A stretch of 9,659 bases of DNA from Melaminivora alkalimesophila (GTDB taxonomy: Bacteria > Pseudomonadota > Gammaproteobacteria > Burkholderiales > Burkholderiaceae_C), in contig NZ_ALEE01000408.1 in the NCBI RefSeq assembly GCF_000282995.1, positions 1-9,659 of the forward strand, read 5' to 3'. Of the stretch, positions 1 to 6,141 are shown piece by piece. How positions within the stretch are numbered: position 1 is the first letter of the stretch; each line of letters begins with the position of its first letter. A model generated the notes under the pieces. It did no database searches. It was not told where the DNA came from and saw nothing but the letters and a program-made list of their open reading frames with translations. Both the position numbers and the translations under genes were made by a program.

Positions 1-48
1 CCTTGCCGAGCCGCAGCCTGTGCCACTCGGCGCTGCCCTGCGGGGCAT
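1..48 (-). CDS. 5' end of an unidentified leftward gene, cut by the window edge
   Basis: On the minus strand an ATG at 48-46 shares one base with the TGA stop (50-48) of the ERF-family gene, a TGATG arrangement typical of translational coupling. The frame stays open for 16 codons to the window edge and begins M-P-R-R-A-A-P-S-G-T-G. A weak AGG lies a few bases upstream. Too little is visible to name a product. The position directly after an ERF gene suggests another phage or mobile-element gene, but that rests on context only, and the start could be fortuitous. Confidence 0.35.
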   Translation of the reverse strand, partial: MPRRAAPSGTGCGSAR

Positions 49-686
49 CACTGACCTGCATTCGCGGCGCCGCCGTCGGACACGCGCTGGGCCGTGGCCT
101 TCAGCTCCGCGTGCCGTCCGGCCAGGGCCATGCGCTCGTCCGGCATGGAGCTTTGCCAGAAGCTGCGGTAGGCATCCAGACCGGCGTTGGCGGCGTTGGT
201 GGCCGCCTCCAGCAGCTCGCGCGAAGGCTCGGGGCCGATCGGCATGTCGTCATCGTCCGGATCGAGGTAGCTCTCCGGGTCCATCGCCATGGTGGGCACG
301 ACGAACTGCTGAAACAGGGCGGTTCGGAAAGCGATGGATTGCGCCTTGGTGACGGCCTTGTCGCCGGCGTCCATCGCCTCGCCATAGCACTCGCTGACCA
401 CGTGCGAGCCGTCCTCGGCGGAGAAGCGGAAAATGCCCTTGAGCGTGCAGAAGCGGATCGCGCGCCCGTCCTTGGGGTCGCCGCGGAAGCGCTCGTGGAT
501 GCTCAGGTCGGTGTAGGCCGGGGTCACGGTGATGCCGTGCTTGACCAGCAGCGGCGACAGCTCGTTCATGGCCGATTCGATGCCGCGGAAGGTATAGCCC
601 TGCTGCACGTTGCGCTGCAGCTTGGCGATGCCGGTGGTGGCGATGTCCTTCATGACGCCGAGGACTGCGTTCTGTATCTTGCTCAT
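48..686 (-). CDS. ERF-family single-strand DNA annealing protein (phage recombinase)
   Basis: 212 aa, close to the 204 aa of phage P22 Erf. ERF-family proteins bind single-stranded DNA and anneal complementary strands in phage homologous recombination, for example to circularise or repair phage genomes. The family signature is clear in the N-terminal half: Y-T-F-R-G-I-E at about residues 31-37, then A-M-N-E-L-S-P-L-L and the H-G-I-T-V-T-P strand, followed by an aromatic F-S-A-E-D-G-S segment and a K-A-V-T-K-A-Q-S-I-A-F-R-T-A-L helix (about 110-124), all as in ERF domains. The rest is a variable acidic stretch (L-D-P-D-D-D-D) and an Ala-rich C-terminus. The ATG at 686 has GGAGA on the minus strand (697-701), ten bases upstream. 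The gene reads leftward and its stop overlaps the next start, so it appears to be in a phage-type operon extending out of the window. Family call is firm; the biological role is inferred. Confidence 0.9.
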   Translation of the reverse strand: MSKIQNAVLGVMKDIATTGIAKLQRNVQQGYTFRGIESAMNELSPLLVKHGITVTPAYTDLSIHERFRGDPKDGRAIRFCTLKGIFRFSAEDGSHVVSECYGEAMDAGDKAVTKAQSIAFRTALFQQFVVPTMAMDPESYLDPDDDDMPIGPEPSRELLEAATNAANAGLDAYRSFWQSSMPDERMALAGRHAELKATAQRVSDGGAANAGQ

Positions 687-929
687 GGTGGGCTGCTCTC
701 CATGGGGCCAAGCGTTGCCGCAGCGGCGTGCGAGAGGCCGCAGCGCAGATGCCTTGTGGCTGCCGGAGCGCCGCCCGAACGCAGGTAGGGCCCGGCCTAC
801 GGGGCGCAGCGTGCCGGCGCCTTCCTACCGGGGCTGTGGGTCGCCCCCGACCGGAGGGCGCGGCCCGACCGCGGATGCTGGAGGCCCAGGCAGGGAGCCC
901 CTCCCGGTCTGCACACAGGAGAACGAGAC
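687..929. other. Intergenic region between the phage-type gene and the acidic orphan gene
   Basis: 243 bp with no gene I can support on either strand; the open frames here lack start signals and show only GC-driven openness. It holds two short hairpins: GTAGG (785-789) with CCTAC (796-800), and GGTCG (839-843) with CGACC (848-852) around a CCCC loop. A second CCTACC at 824-829 could pair with GGTAGG at 784-789 instead. It must contain the 5' signals of both the ERF gene (minus) and the small acidic gene (plus), but I see no convincing -35/-10 pair. It is a candidate place for the boundary of a mobile element. No tRNA or obvious direct repeat is visible here. Confidence 0.5.
917..922 (+). promoter_or_regulatory. 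Ribosome binding site of the acidic orphan gene
   Basis: AGGAGA, seven bases before the ATG at 930. This near-consensus Shine-Dalgarno at ideal spacing is the main reason for believing the small gene that follows is translated and for choosing its start. Confidence 0.75.
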
Positions 930-1274
930 ATGGTGACCCGAAGCATCCCCGGCTCGCTGGCAGCCGACACCCCTGACGAGGCCACAGCCCAGGCGGAGAC
1001 CTCTGCCGAGGCCAACGCCACCATGAGCGCGGAAAAGGACGTCTCGGCGGGCATGGACGAAATCACGGCCCATCCGCTGGACGACATTCCTCAGGACGGC
1101 CCGCTCGATTTCGACGACGGCACGATGGGCCATCCGCGCGGCGACACACGCCGCACCGACGGCACCTGGGAGGACGTGGGCAGCGACAGCGGCGACATCG
1201 CCCCGCCCAGCGAGATCATGTCCGACCGGGTCGAGCCCAGCGACGAGCCGGACCGGCGCGAGGTGCGCGAATGA
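930..1274 (+). CDS. Small, highly acidic hypothetical protein
   Basis: 114 aa that I do not recognise. It has no signal peptide, membrane segment or cysteine. It is strongly acidic (many Asp and Glu) and rich in Ala, Ser, Thr, Pro and Gly, with few large hydrophobic residues, so it is probably largely disordered. The first third is Ala/Glu/Thr-rich (A-E-T-S-A-E-A-N-A-T), the middle has H-P-L-D-D-I-P-Q-D-G-P-L-D-F-D-D-G, and the tail alternates D/E with P, S and R. An ATG with an excellent ribosome binding site supports expression. It converges on qmcA with only 19 bp between the stops. It sits between a phage-type gene and housekeeping genes, so it could be a chromosomal orphan or the last piece of a mobile element. 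A DNA-mimic or chaperone-like role would be speculation from charge alone. The frame itself is moderately certain. Confidence 0.65.
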   Translation: MVTRSIPGSLAADTPDEATAQAETSAEANATMSAEKDVSAGMDEITAHPLDDIPQDGPLDFDDGTMGHPRGDTRRTDGTWEDVGSDSGDIAPPSEIMSDRVEPSDEPDRREVRE

Positions 1275-1276
1275 AC

Positions 1277-1293
1277 GCCGCGGCCGCGGCCGC
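1277..1293. repeat. GC-only palindrome between two convergent stop codons
   Basis: The 17 bases between the acidic gene's stop and the qmcA stop consist only of G and C and contain two overlapping perfect 14-bp palindromes (1277-1290 and 1280-1293), which include two overlapping GCGGCCGC octamers (1280-1287 and 1286-1293). GCGGCC at 1286-1291 can also pair with GGCCGC at 1301-1306. It could slow or end transcription from both sides, but no T-run follows in either direction, so it is not a classical intrinsic terminator. Confidence 0.45.
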
Positions 1294-2217
1294 TCAGGAG
1301 GGCCGCGCTCCGCCGCCGGTGCGCACCATCTGCATGGCTGAGCCAATCAGGGCGGAGACTTCCGTCATGTTGCTCGGCACGATGAGGGTGGTGTTCGCAT
1401 CGGAGGCCACGCGGGCATAGGCCTGCACGGCCTGCTCGGCCACGCGCAGCTGCACCGCCTGTTCGCCGCCGGGCTGCTGGATGGCGCTGGCCACGCGCTC
1501 GATCGCCTGGGCGGTGGCGGACGCCACGGTCAGCAGCGCCGTGGCCTCGCCCTGCGCCTTGTTGATGGCGGCCTGCTTCTCACCCTCGGAGCGGGCGATG
1601 AAGGCCTCGCGCTCGCCGGTGGCGATGTTGATCTGCTCCTGGCGGCGCCCCTCGGAGGCGGCGATCAGGGCGCGCTTCTCGCGCTCGGCCGTGATCTGCG
1701 CCTGCATGGCGCGCAGGATCTCGGCCGGCGGCGTCAGGTCCTTGATCTCGTAGCGCAGCACCTTCACGCCCCAGTTCAGCGCCGCCTCGTCGATGGCGGC
1801 GACCACCTGGGCGTTGATCATGTCGCGCTCCTCGAAGGTCTTGTCGAGCTCCAGCCGGCCGATCACGCTGCGCAGCGAGGTCTGCGCCAGTTGCGTCACG
1901 GCCATGATGTAGTTGGACGAGCCATAGCTCGCGCGCATCGGGTCAGTCACCTGGAAGTACAGGATGCCGTCCACCTGCAGCTGCGTGTTGTCCTTGGTGA
2001 TGCAGACCTGGCTGGGCACCTCCAGCGGTATTTCCTTGAGGCTGTGGCGGTAGGCGATGCGGTCCACGAAGGGAATGATGAACTTCAGGCCGGGCGAGAG
2101 CGTACCGGCGTAGCGGCCCAGGCGCTCCTTCACCCAGGCGTGCTGCTGGGGAACGATCTGCACCGAGCGCACGATGAACAGCACGGCGATAACGAACAGG
2201 ACGATGGCGACTTCCAT
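1294..2217 (-). CDS. qmcA: SPFH/stomatin-like membrane protein (QmcA/paraslipin family)
   Basis: 307 aa, the usual size for QmcA-type proteins (E. coli QmcA is about 305). SPFH proteins form large membrane-bound oligomers in lipid microdomains and influence membrane quality control and proteases such as FtsH. Residues about 2-20 are one hydrophobic anchor (V-A-I-V-L-F-V-I-A-V-L-F-I-V). The SPFH domain follows: V-P-Q-Q-H-A-W-V-K-E-R-L-G-R-Y, then L-S-P-G-L-K-F-I-I-P-F-V-D, and Y-E-I-K-D-L-T-P-P at about 155-164. Residues about 170-250 are a long Ala/Glu/Arg/Gln coiled coil with repeated A-x-G-E-x-x-A units, and the end has the typical N-T-T-L-I-V-P-S-N segment. The ATG at 2217 has GAGGG (minus strand, 2224-2228) six bases upstream. 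It lies 47 bp after the NfeD-like gene on the same strand, the normal partner order, so the two are very likely co-transcribed. Confidence 0.94.
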   Translation of the reverse strand: MEVAIVLFVIAVLFIVRSVQIVPQQHAWVKERLGRYAGTLSPGLKFIIPFVDRIAYRHSLKEIPLEVPSQVCITKDNTQLQVDGILYFQVTDPMRASYGSSNYIMAVTQLAQTSLRSVIGRLELDKTFEERDMINAQVVAAIDEAALNWGVKVLRYEIKDLTPPAEILRAMQAQITAEREKRALIAASEGRRQEQINIATGEREAFIARSEGEKQAAINKAQGEATALLTVASATAQAIERVASAIQQPGGEQAVQLRVAEQAVQAYARVASDANTTLIVPSNMTEVSALIGSAMQMVRTGGGARPS

Positions 2218-2264
2218 GGCGGGCCCTCGGGTTGAAACAGGGGATGCGTTGGGCTGGCAGTGTG

Positions 2265-2696
2265 CTACAGCGGATCGACCAGCAGGCGGTTGCCCACCAG
2301 TTCGGCGACGCGGTGGGCCCCGATGGAGGGCGTGATGCCGGGGCGGTGGATGGCGGTCCAGGCGGCGCCGCGGTAGCGCACCGTGGCCGTGCCGTCCGGC
2401 GCCCAGGCGTCGATGTGCACCACCTCACCCACGTCCAGGTTGACGCTGCGGTCGGCGCGCGCCGACGGCTCGCCCGGGCGGGTGCGGCGCACCAGGTAGG
2501 CGCCCAGCACGGCGGCGCTGCCGGCCAGCGCGCCCAGGCTCAGCTGCGCCGCTGCCCCCAGCCCGGCGTGGGCCGCCAGCGCGCCCGCGGCCAGGCCCAC
2601 GGCAAGCATCAGCAGGTAGAAGGTGCCGGTCAGCAGTTCCGCCACCACGGCGGCGCCGGCCATCAGCCACCACAGGGTGGATGCGTCCAGTTCCAT
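2265..2696 (-). CDS. NfeD-like membrane protein (short NfeD, YbbK type)
   Basis: 143 aa. Short NfeD proteins are membrane partners of SPFH/stomatin proteins; they lack the ClpP-like protease domain of long NfeD. Residues about 8-70 form two or three hydrophobic segments (L-W-W-L-M-A-G-A-A-V-V, F-Y-L-L-M-L-A-V-G-L-A-A-G, L-G-A-L-A-G-S-A-A-V-L), followed by a basic V-R-R-T-R cap. Residues about 83-143 match the C-terminal OB-fold: N-L-D-V-G-E-V-V, then G-T-A-T-V-R-Y-R-G-A-A-W-T-A, ending in the usual G-N-R-L-L-V-D-P. The ATG at 2696 is supported by GGGAGA (minus strand, 2706-2711) nine bases upstream. It is the first gene of an nfeD-qmcA pair and diverges from the decarboxylase. Partnership with QmcA is established for the family and inferred here from adjacency. 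Confidence 0.91.
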   Translation of the reverse strand: MELDASTLWWLMAGAAVVAELLTGTFYLLMLAVGLAAGALAAHAGLGAAAQLSLGALAGSAAVLGAYLVRRTRPGEPSARADRSVNLDVGEVVHIDAWAPDGTATVRYRGAAWTAIHRPGITPSIGAHRVAELVGNRLLVDPL

Positions 2697-2753
2697 GATG
2701 TGCTGTCTCCCTTGTGGCTCGTTGGTGGAGCGCCGTGCGGGCGGCGCAAAGAT

Positions 2754-2790
2754 CCTGTGATTCTGTGCGAAATGGCAAAAGTCTCACAGG
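2754..2790. promoter_or_regulatory. Inverted repeat in the nfeD/decarboxylase control region (possible operator)
   Basis: CCTGTGA at 2754-2760 and TCACAGG at 2784-2790 are perfect 7-bp inverted copies separated by 23 bases. A further direct CTGTG copy sits at 2763-2767, eight bases after the CTGTG at 2755-2759. The repeat lies in the only clearly AT-richer stretch nearby (about 2745-2840), between two divergent genes. The TGTGA/TCACA halves look like CRP-family half sites, but the spacing is far too wide for a single CRP-type site, so two separate half sites, looping, or an RNA hairpin are all possible. Function is inferred from position only. Confidence 0.4.
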
Positions 2791-2807
2791 GGCGGCTGCT
2801 CTTATTC

Positions 2808-2836
2808 CTTACACTTTGCCGTTTCGCTTGTTTATC
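2808..2836 (+). promoter_or_regulatory. Possible sigma-70 promoter for the decarboxylase
   Basis: CTTACA at 2808-2813 (4 of 6 matches to the -35 consensus) is followed after exactly 17 bases by TTTATC at 2831-2836 (3 of 6 matches to the -10 consensus). A start site near 2843 would leave a short leader containing the ribosome binding site at 2846-2850. The -10 match is poor, so an activator or a different sigma factor may be needed, or the promoter may lie elsewhere in 2745-2840. Confidence 0.3.
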
Positions 2837-2845
2837 CCGCACGCC

Positions 2846-2850
2846 GGAGG
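2846..2850 (+). promoter_or_regulatory. Ribosome binding site that fixes the decarboxylase start
   Basis: GGAGG eight bases before the ATG at 2859. The reading frame is open back to 2232, but that extension is antisense to the NfeD-like gene; this site and the conserved protein start place the real N-terminus at 2859. Confidence 0.8.
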
Positions 2851-2858
2851 GGCAGGGC

Positions 2859-5231
2859 ATGAAGTTTCGCTTTCCCATCGTCATCATCGACGAGGACTAT
2901 CGTTCGGAGAACACCTCCGGCCTCGGGATCCGGGCATTGGCCCAGGCCATCGAGGCCGAGGGCTTCGATGTCCTGGGCGTCACCAGCTACGGCGACCTGA
3001 CGCAGTTCGCCCAGCAGCAAAGCCGCGCCAGCGCCTTCATCCTGTCGGTGGACGACGAGGAGTTCACGCTCGGCACGGGCCATGACCCGGTGGTGCTGAG
3101 CCTGCGCAACTTCATCAGCGAAGTGCGCAGGAAGAACGCCGACGTGCCGATCTACGTGCACGGCGAGACCAAGACCGCGCGCCACCTGCCCAACGACATC
3201 TTGCGCGAGCTGCACGGCTTCATCCACATGTTCGAGGATACGCCGGAGTTCGTCGCGCGCCACATCATCCGCGAGGCCAAGAGCTACCTGGAAGGGGTGA
3301 AGCCGCCGTTCTTCAAGGCGCTGCTGGACTACGCCGAGGACGGTTCCTACTCCTGGCACTGCCCGGGCCACTCGGGCGGCGTGGCCTTCCTGAAAAGCCC
3401 GGTGGGCCAGATGTACCACCAGTTCTATGGCGAGAACATGCTGCGCGCCGACGTGTGCAACGCGGTGGAGGAACTCGGCCAGCTGCTGGACCACAACGGC
3501 GCCATTGGCGAATCCGAGCGCAACGCGGCGCGCATCTTCAACGCCGACCACTGCTTCTTCGTCACCAACGGCACCTCGACCAGCAACAAGATGGTCTGGC
3601 ACCACACGGTGGCGCCGGGCGACGTGGTGGTGGTGGACCGCAACTGCCACAAGTCGATCCTGCACTCGATCATCATGACGGGCGCGGTGCCGGTGTTCCT
3701 GAAACCCACGCGCAACCACTTCGGCATCATCGGGCCGATCCCGAAGTCCGAGTTCGAGCCGGAGACCATCCGCCAGAAGATCCGCGCCAACCCGCTGCTC
3801 AAGGGGGTGGATGCCGAGGCGGTGCGCCCGCGCGTGCTGACGCTGACGCAGAGCACCTACGATGGCGTGCTCTACAACACGGAAGTCATCAAGGGCATGC
3901 TCGATGGCTACGTGGACAACCTGCACTTCGACGAGGCCTGGCTGCCGCACGCGGCCTTCCACCCGTTCTACGGCAGCTTCCACGCCATGGGCAAGAAGCG
4001 GCCGCGGCCTAAGCAGTCGGTGGTCTATTCGACCCAGTCGGTGCACAAGCTGCTGGCGGGCATCAGCCAGGCCAGCCACGTGCTGGTGCAGGACAGCCAG
4101 ACCACCAAGCTCGACCGCCACCTGTTCAACGAGGCGTACCTGATGCACACCTCGACCAGCCCGCAGTACAGCATCATCGCCAGCTGCGACGTGGCGGCCG
4201 CCATGATGGAGCCGCCCGGCGGCACGGCGCTGGTGGAGGAATCGATCCTGGAGGCGCTGGACTTTCGCCGCGTCATGCGCGAGGTCGAGGAAGACTTCGG
4301 CAAGGGCGACTGGTGGTTCAAGGTCTGGGGCCCGGATGGGCTGGTGGAGGAGGGCATCGGCCGCGCCGACGACTGGATCCTGCGCCCGGATGGCAAGGGC
4401 AAGAAGGGCAAGGGCCGCTGGCACGGCTTCGGGCCGCTGGCCGACGGCTTCAACATGCTGGACCCGATCAAGTCCACGATCGTCACGCCGGGCCTGAACC
4501 TGGACGGCAAGTTCGATCGCACCGGCATTCCCGCGTCCATCGTCACCAAGTACCTGGCCGAGCACGGCGTGGTGGTGGAGAAGACCGGGCTGTACTCGTT
4601 CTTCATCATGTTCACCATCGGCATCACCAAGGGCCGCTGGAACACGCTCTTGGCGGCGCTGCAGCAGTTCAAGGACGACTACGAGAAAAACCAGCCGATG
4701 TGGCGCATCCTTCCGGAGTTCTGCGCCCAGCACAAGCGCTACGAGCGCATGGGCCTGCAGGACCTGTGCCAGCACGTGCACGAGCTCTACGCCCGCTACG
4801 ACGTGGCGCGACTGACGACCGAGATGTACCTCTCGGATCTGACGCCGGCCATGAAGCCCGCCGACGCCTTCGCGCACATCGCCCAGCGGCGCACCGAGCG
4901 CGTGCCCATCGACGAGCTAGAGGGGCGCATCACGACCAGCCTGATCACGCCCTACCCGCCGGGCATCCCGCTCTTGATCCCCGGCGAGGTCTTCAACAAG
5001 AAGATCGTGGACTACCTGAAGTTCTCGCGCGAGTTCTCCAAGCTGTGCCCGGGCTTCGAGACCGACATCCACGGCCTGGTGGAGATCGAGGACGAGGAGG
5101 GCGTGGTGCGTTACTACGCGGACTGCGTGACGGCCGAGAAGACCGAGATCCCGAAGTCGCGCAGCAACGCCGGCAAGGGCAAGAAGCTGGTGCAGGTGGG
5201 CGACGACGGCGCCTACAGCCGCATCATCTGA
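2859..5231 (+). CDS. PLP-dependent Orn/Lys/Arg decarboxylase, class III fold type I
   Basis: 790 aa. It removes the carboxyl group from a basic amino acid (arginine to agmatine, lysine to cadaverine or ornithine to putrescine) in the cytoplasm, consuming a proton; relatives serve acid resistance or polyamine supply. Residues about 1-130 are the flavodoxin-like wing domain, beginning F-R-F-P-I-V-I-I-D-E-D. The catalytic core has H264 in R-N-C-H-K, expected to stack on PLP, D358 in F-D-E-A-W, expected to pair with the pyridine nitrogen, and K397 in S-T-Q-S-V-H-K, the Schiff-base lysine. The C-terminal domain contains Y-P-P-G-I-P. Several stretches (V-V-V-D-R-N-C-H-K-S-I, Y-G-E-N, H-F-D-E-A-W, Y-P-P-G-I-P) resemble E. 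coli AdiA (755 aa), but motifs alone do not settle the substrate, so no symbol is given. Odd points: a Lys/Gly-rich segment at 512-520 and an extra basic tail at about 766-790. It is monocistronic, with fabI converging. Confidence 0.94.
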   Translation: MKFRFPIVIIDEDYRSENTSGLGIRALAQAIEAEGFDVLGVTSYGDLTQFAQQQSRASAFILSVDDEEFTLGTGHDPVVLSLRNFISEVRRKNADVPIYVHGETKTARHLPNDILRELHGFIHMFEDTPEFVARHIIREAKSYLEGVKPPFFKALLDYAEDGSYSWHCPGHSGGVAFLKSPVGQMYHQFYGENMLRADVCNAVEELGQLLDHNGAIGESERNAARIFNADHCFFVTNGTSTSNKMVWHHTVAPGDVVVVDRNCHKSILHSIIMTGAVPVFLKPTRNHFGIIGPIPKSEFEPETIRQKIRANPLLKGVDAEAVRPRVLTLTQSTYDGVLYNTEVIKGMLDGYVDNLHFDEAWLPHAAFHPFYGSFHAMGKKRPRPKQSVVYSTQSVHKLLAGISQASHVLVQDSQTTKLDRHLFNEAYLMHTSTSPQYSIIASCDVAAAMMEPPGGTALVEESILEALDFRRVMREVEEDFGKGDWWFKVWGPDGLVEEGIGRADDWILRPDGKGKKGKGRWHGFGPLADGFNMLDPIKSTIVTPGLNLDGKFDRTGIPASIVTKYLAEHGVVVEKTGLYSFFIMFTIGITKGRWNTLLAALQQFKDDYEKNQPMWRILPEFCAQHKRYERMGLQDLCQHVHELYARYDVARLTTEMYLSDLTPAMKPADAFAHIAQRRTERVPIDELEGRITTSLITPYPPGIPLLIPGEVFNKKIVDYLKFSREFSKLCPGFETDIHGLVEIEDEEGVVRYYADCVTAEKTEIPKSRSNAGKGKKLVQVGDDGAYSRII

Positions 5232-5249
5232 GGAGCGCCGGCCGGCACG

Positions 5250-5285
5250 AAAAAACCCGCAGCCGCGGTCCACGCGCGCTGCGGG
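5250..5285 (-). terminator. Intrinsic terminator of fabI
   Basis: CCCGCAGC (5256-5263) pairs perfectly with GCTGCGGG (5278-5285), and CGCG (5264-5267) can extend the stem with CGCG (5273-5276) past one bulged base, leaving a 5-base loop. On the minus strand the hairpin runs straight into six T residues (complement of the A-run 5250-5255), a textbook intrinsic terminator 22 bases after the fabI stop. On the plus strand the hairpin follows the decarboxylase stop but has no T-run, so it should act mainly for fabI, though it may also shield against read-through from the other side. Confidence 0.87.
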
Positions 5286-5307
5286 CGGGAGGCTGGGCGC
5301 CGGGGCG

Positions 5308-6108
5308 TCAGACCTGGTCGGCCGACAGGCCCGCCGTCTGGCTGAAACCCCCGTCCACGTAGGTGATCTCGGCCGTCACGCCGCTGGCCAGGTCCGAGAG
5401 CAGGAAGGCCGCGACGTTGCCCACGTCCTCGATGGTTACGTTGCGGCGCAGCGGCGCGGCCTCGGCCACGCGGCCCAGGAGCTTGCCGAAATCCTTGATG
5501 CCGCTGGCGGCCAGCGTCTTGATGGGGCCGGCGGAGATGCCGTTGACGCGGATGGAGCGGCCGTCCTCGGTGCGGCCCACGGCCTCGGCCAGATAACGCA
5601 CGGAGGCTTCCAGCGAGGCCTTGGCCAGGCCCATGGTGTTGTAGTTGGGGATGGAGCGCAAAGCGCCCAGGTACGACAGCGTCAGCAGCGCCGACTTGTC
5701 GTTCAGGTGGGGCAGGGCGGCCTTGGCCATGGCCGGGAAGCTGTAGGCGCTAATGTCGTGCGCGACGCGAAAGGCCTCGCGCGACAGACCGTCGAGGAAA
5801 TTGCCGGCAATCGCCTCGCGCGGGGCGAAGCCGATGCTGTGCACAAAGCCGTCGAAACGGCCCCAGGCCTCGTGCAGGCCGGCAAACATGCGCTCGATCT
5901 GCGCGTCCTCGGCCACGTCGCAATCGAACACCAGCTCGGAGCCGAACTCGGCGGCGAATTCGGTGATGCGGCCACGAAAGCGCTCGCCCACGTAGCTGAA
6001 GGCCAGCTGGGCACCCTGCTCATGGCAGGCGCGTGCGATGCCGTAGGCGATGGAACGGTTGGACAGCACGCCCGTGACGAGCAGCTTCTTGCCAGCGAGA
6101 AAACCCAT
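5308..6108 (-). CDS. fabI: Enoyl-[acyl-carrier-protein] reductase (NADH), FabI
   Basis: 266 aa (E. coli FabI is 262). It reduces trans-2-enoyl-ACP to acyl-ACP with NADH, the last step of each fatty acid elongation cycle, and is the target of triclosan. It is a short-chain dehydrogenase fold: the nucleotide-binding loop [11 protein letters not shown] at residues 11-21, acidic D-C-D-V at 62-65, S-I-G-F-A-P at 91-96, and the catalytic pair Y156 and K163 in [10 protein letters not shown], with the preceding Y146. The [14 protein letters not shown] stretch at 191-204 is characteristic of FabI. The known triclosan-contact positions G93 and M159 are present, so no resistance substitution is seen there. 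The frame stays open far upstream through yejA, but the conserved M-G-F-L-A-G-K start and GGAG nine bases upstream fix the ATG at 6108. It diverges from yejA across a very short gap and ends at its own terminator. Confidence 0.97.
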   Translation of the reverse strand: MGFLAGKKLLVTGVLSNRSIAYGIARACHEQGAQLAFSYVGERFRGRITEFAAEFGSELVFDCDVAEDAQIERMFAGLHEAWGRFDGFVHSIGFAPREAIAGNFLDGLSREAFRVAHDISAYSFPAMAKAALPHLNDKSALLTLSYLGALRSIPNYNTMGLAKASLEASVRYLAEAVGRTEDGRSIRVNGISAGPIKTLAASGIKDFGKLLGRVAEAAPLRRNVTIEDVGNVAAFLLSDLASGVTAEITYVDGGFSQTAGLSADQV

Positions 6109-6141
6109 TGTTGTCGGCTCCAGGAATAGGTGTTTCAGGTG
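6109..6141. promoter_or_regulatory. Very short divergent start region of fabI and yejA
   Basis: Only 33 bp (48 bp if yejA starts at 6157) separate the start codons. The fabI ribosome binding site (GGAG on the minus strand, 6118-6121, nine bases before its ATG) occupies the left part; an AGG at 6128-6130 serves at best weakly for yejA. There is no room for two separate promoters, so each gene's promoter must overlap the other gene's 5' coding end, or one gene is read from elsewhere. I see no convincing -35/-10 pair on either strand. Confidence 0.5.

Noticed and set aside
3..788. A 261-codon plus-strand frame opposite the ERF gene
   Set aside because: It is the antisense image of the ERF gene, whose family motifs are clear on the minus strand; no ribosome binding site or domain supports the plus-strand frame.
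2756..2789. A CRP-type binding site from the TGTGA and TCACA halves
   Set aside because: CRP sites need about six bases between the halves; here they are more than twenty apart, so a single classical site is excluded.
2232..2858. An N-terminal extension of the decarboxylase of 209 codons
   Set aside because: It overlaps the NfeD-like gene on the opposite strand, reads as low-complexity antisense, and the family N-terminus plus GGAGG places the start at 2859.
2832..4877. A 681-codon open frame on the minus strand opposite the decarboxylase
   Set aside because: Its translation is a low-complexity mix of Val, His, Arg, Leu and Ala, as expected from the antisense of a high-GC gene, and it has no recognisable start signal or domain.
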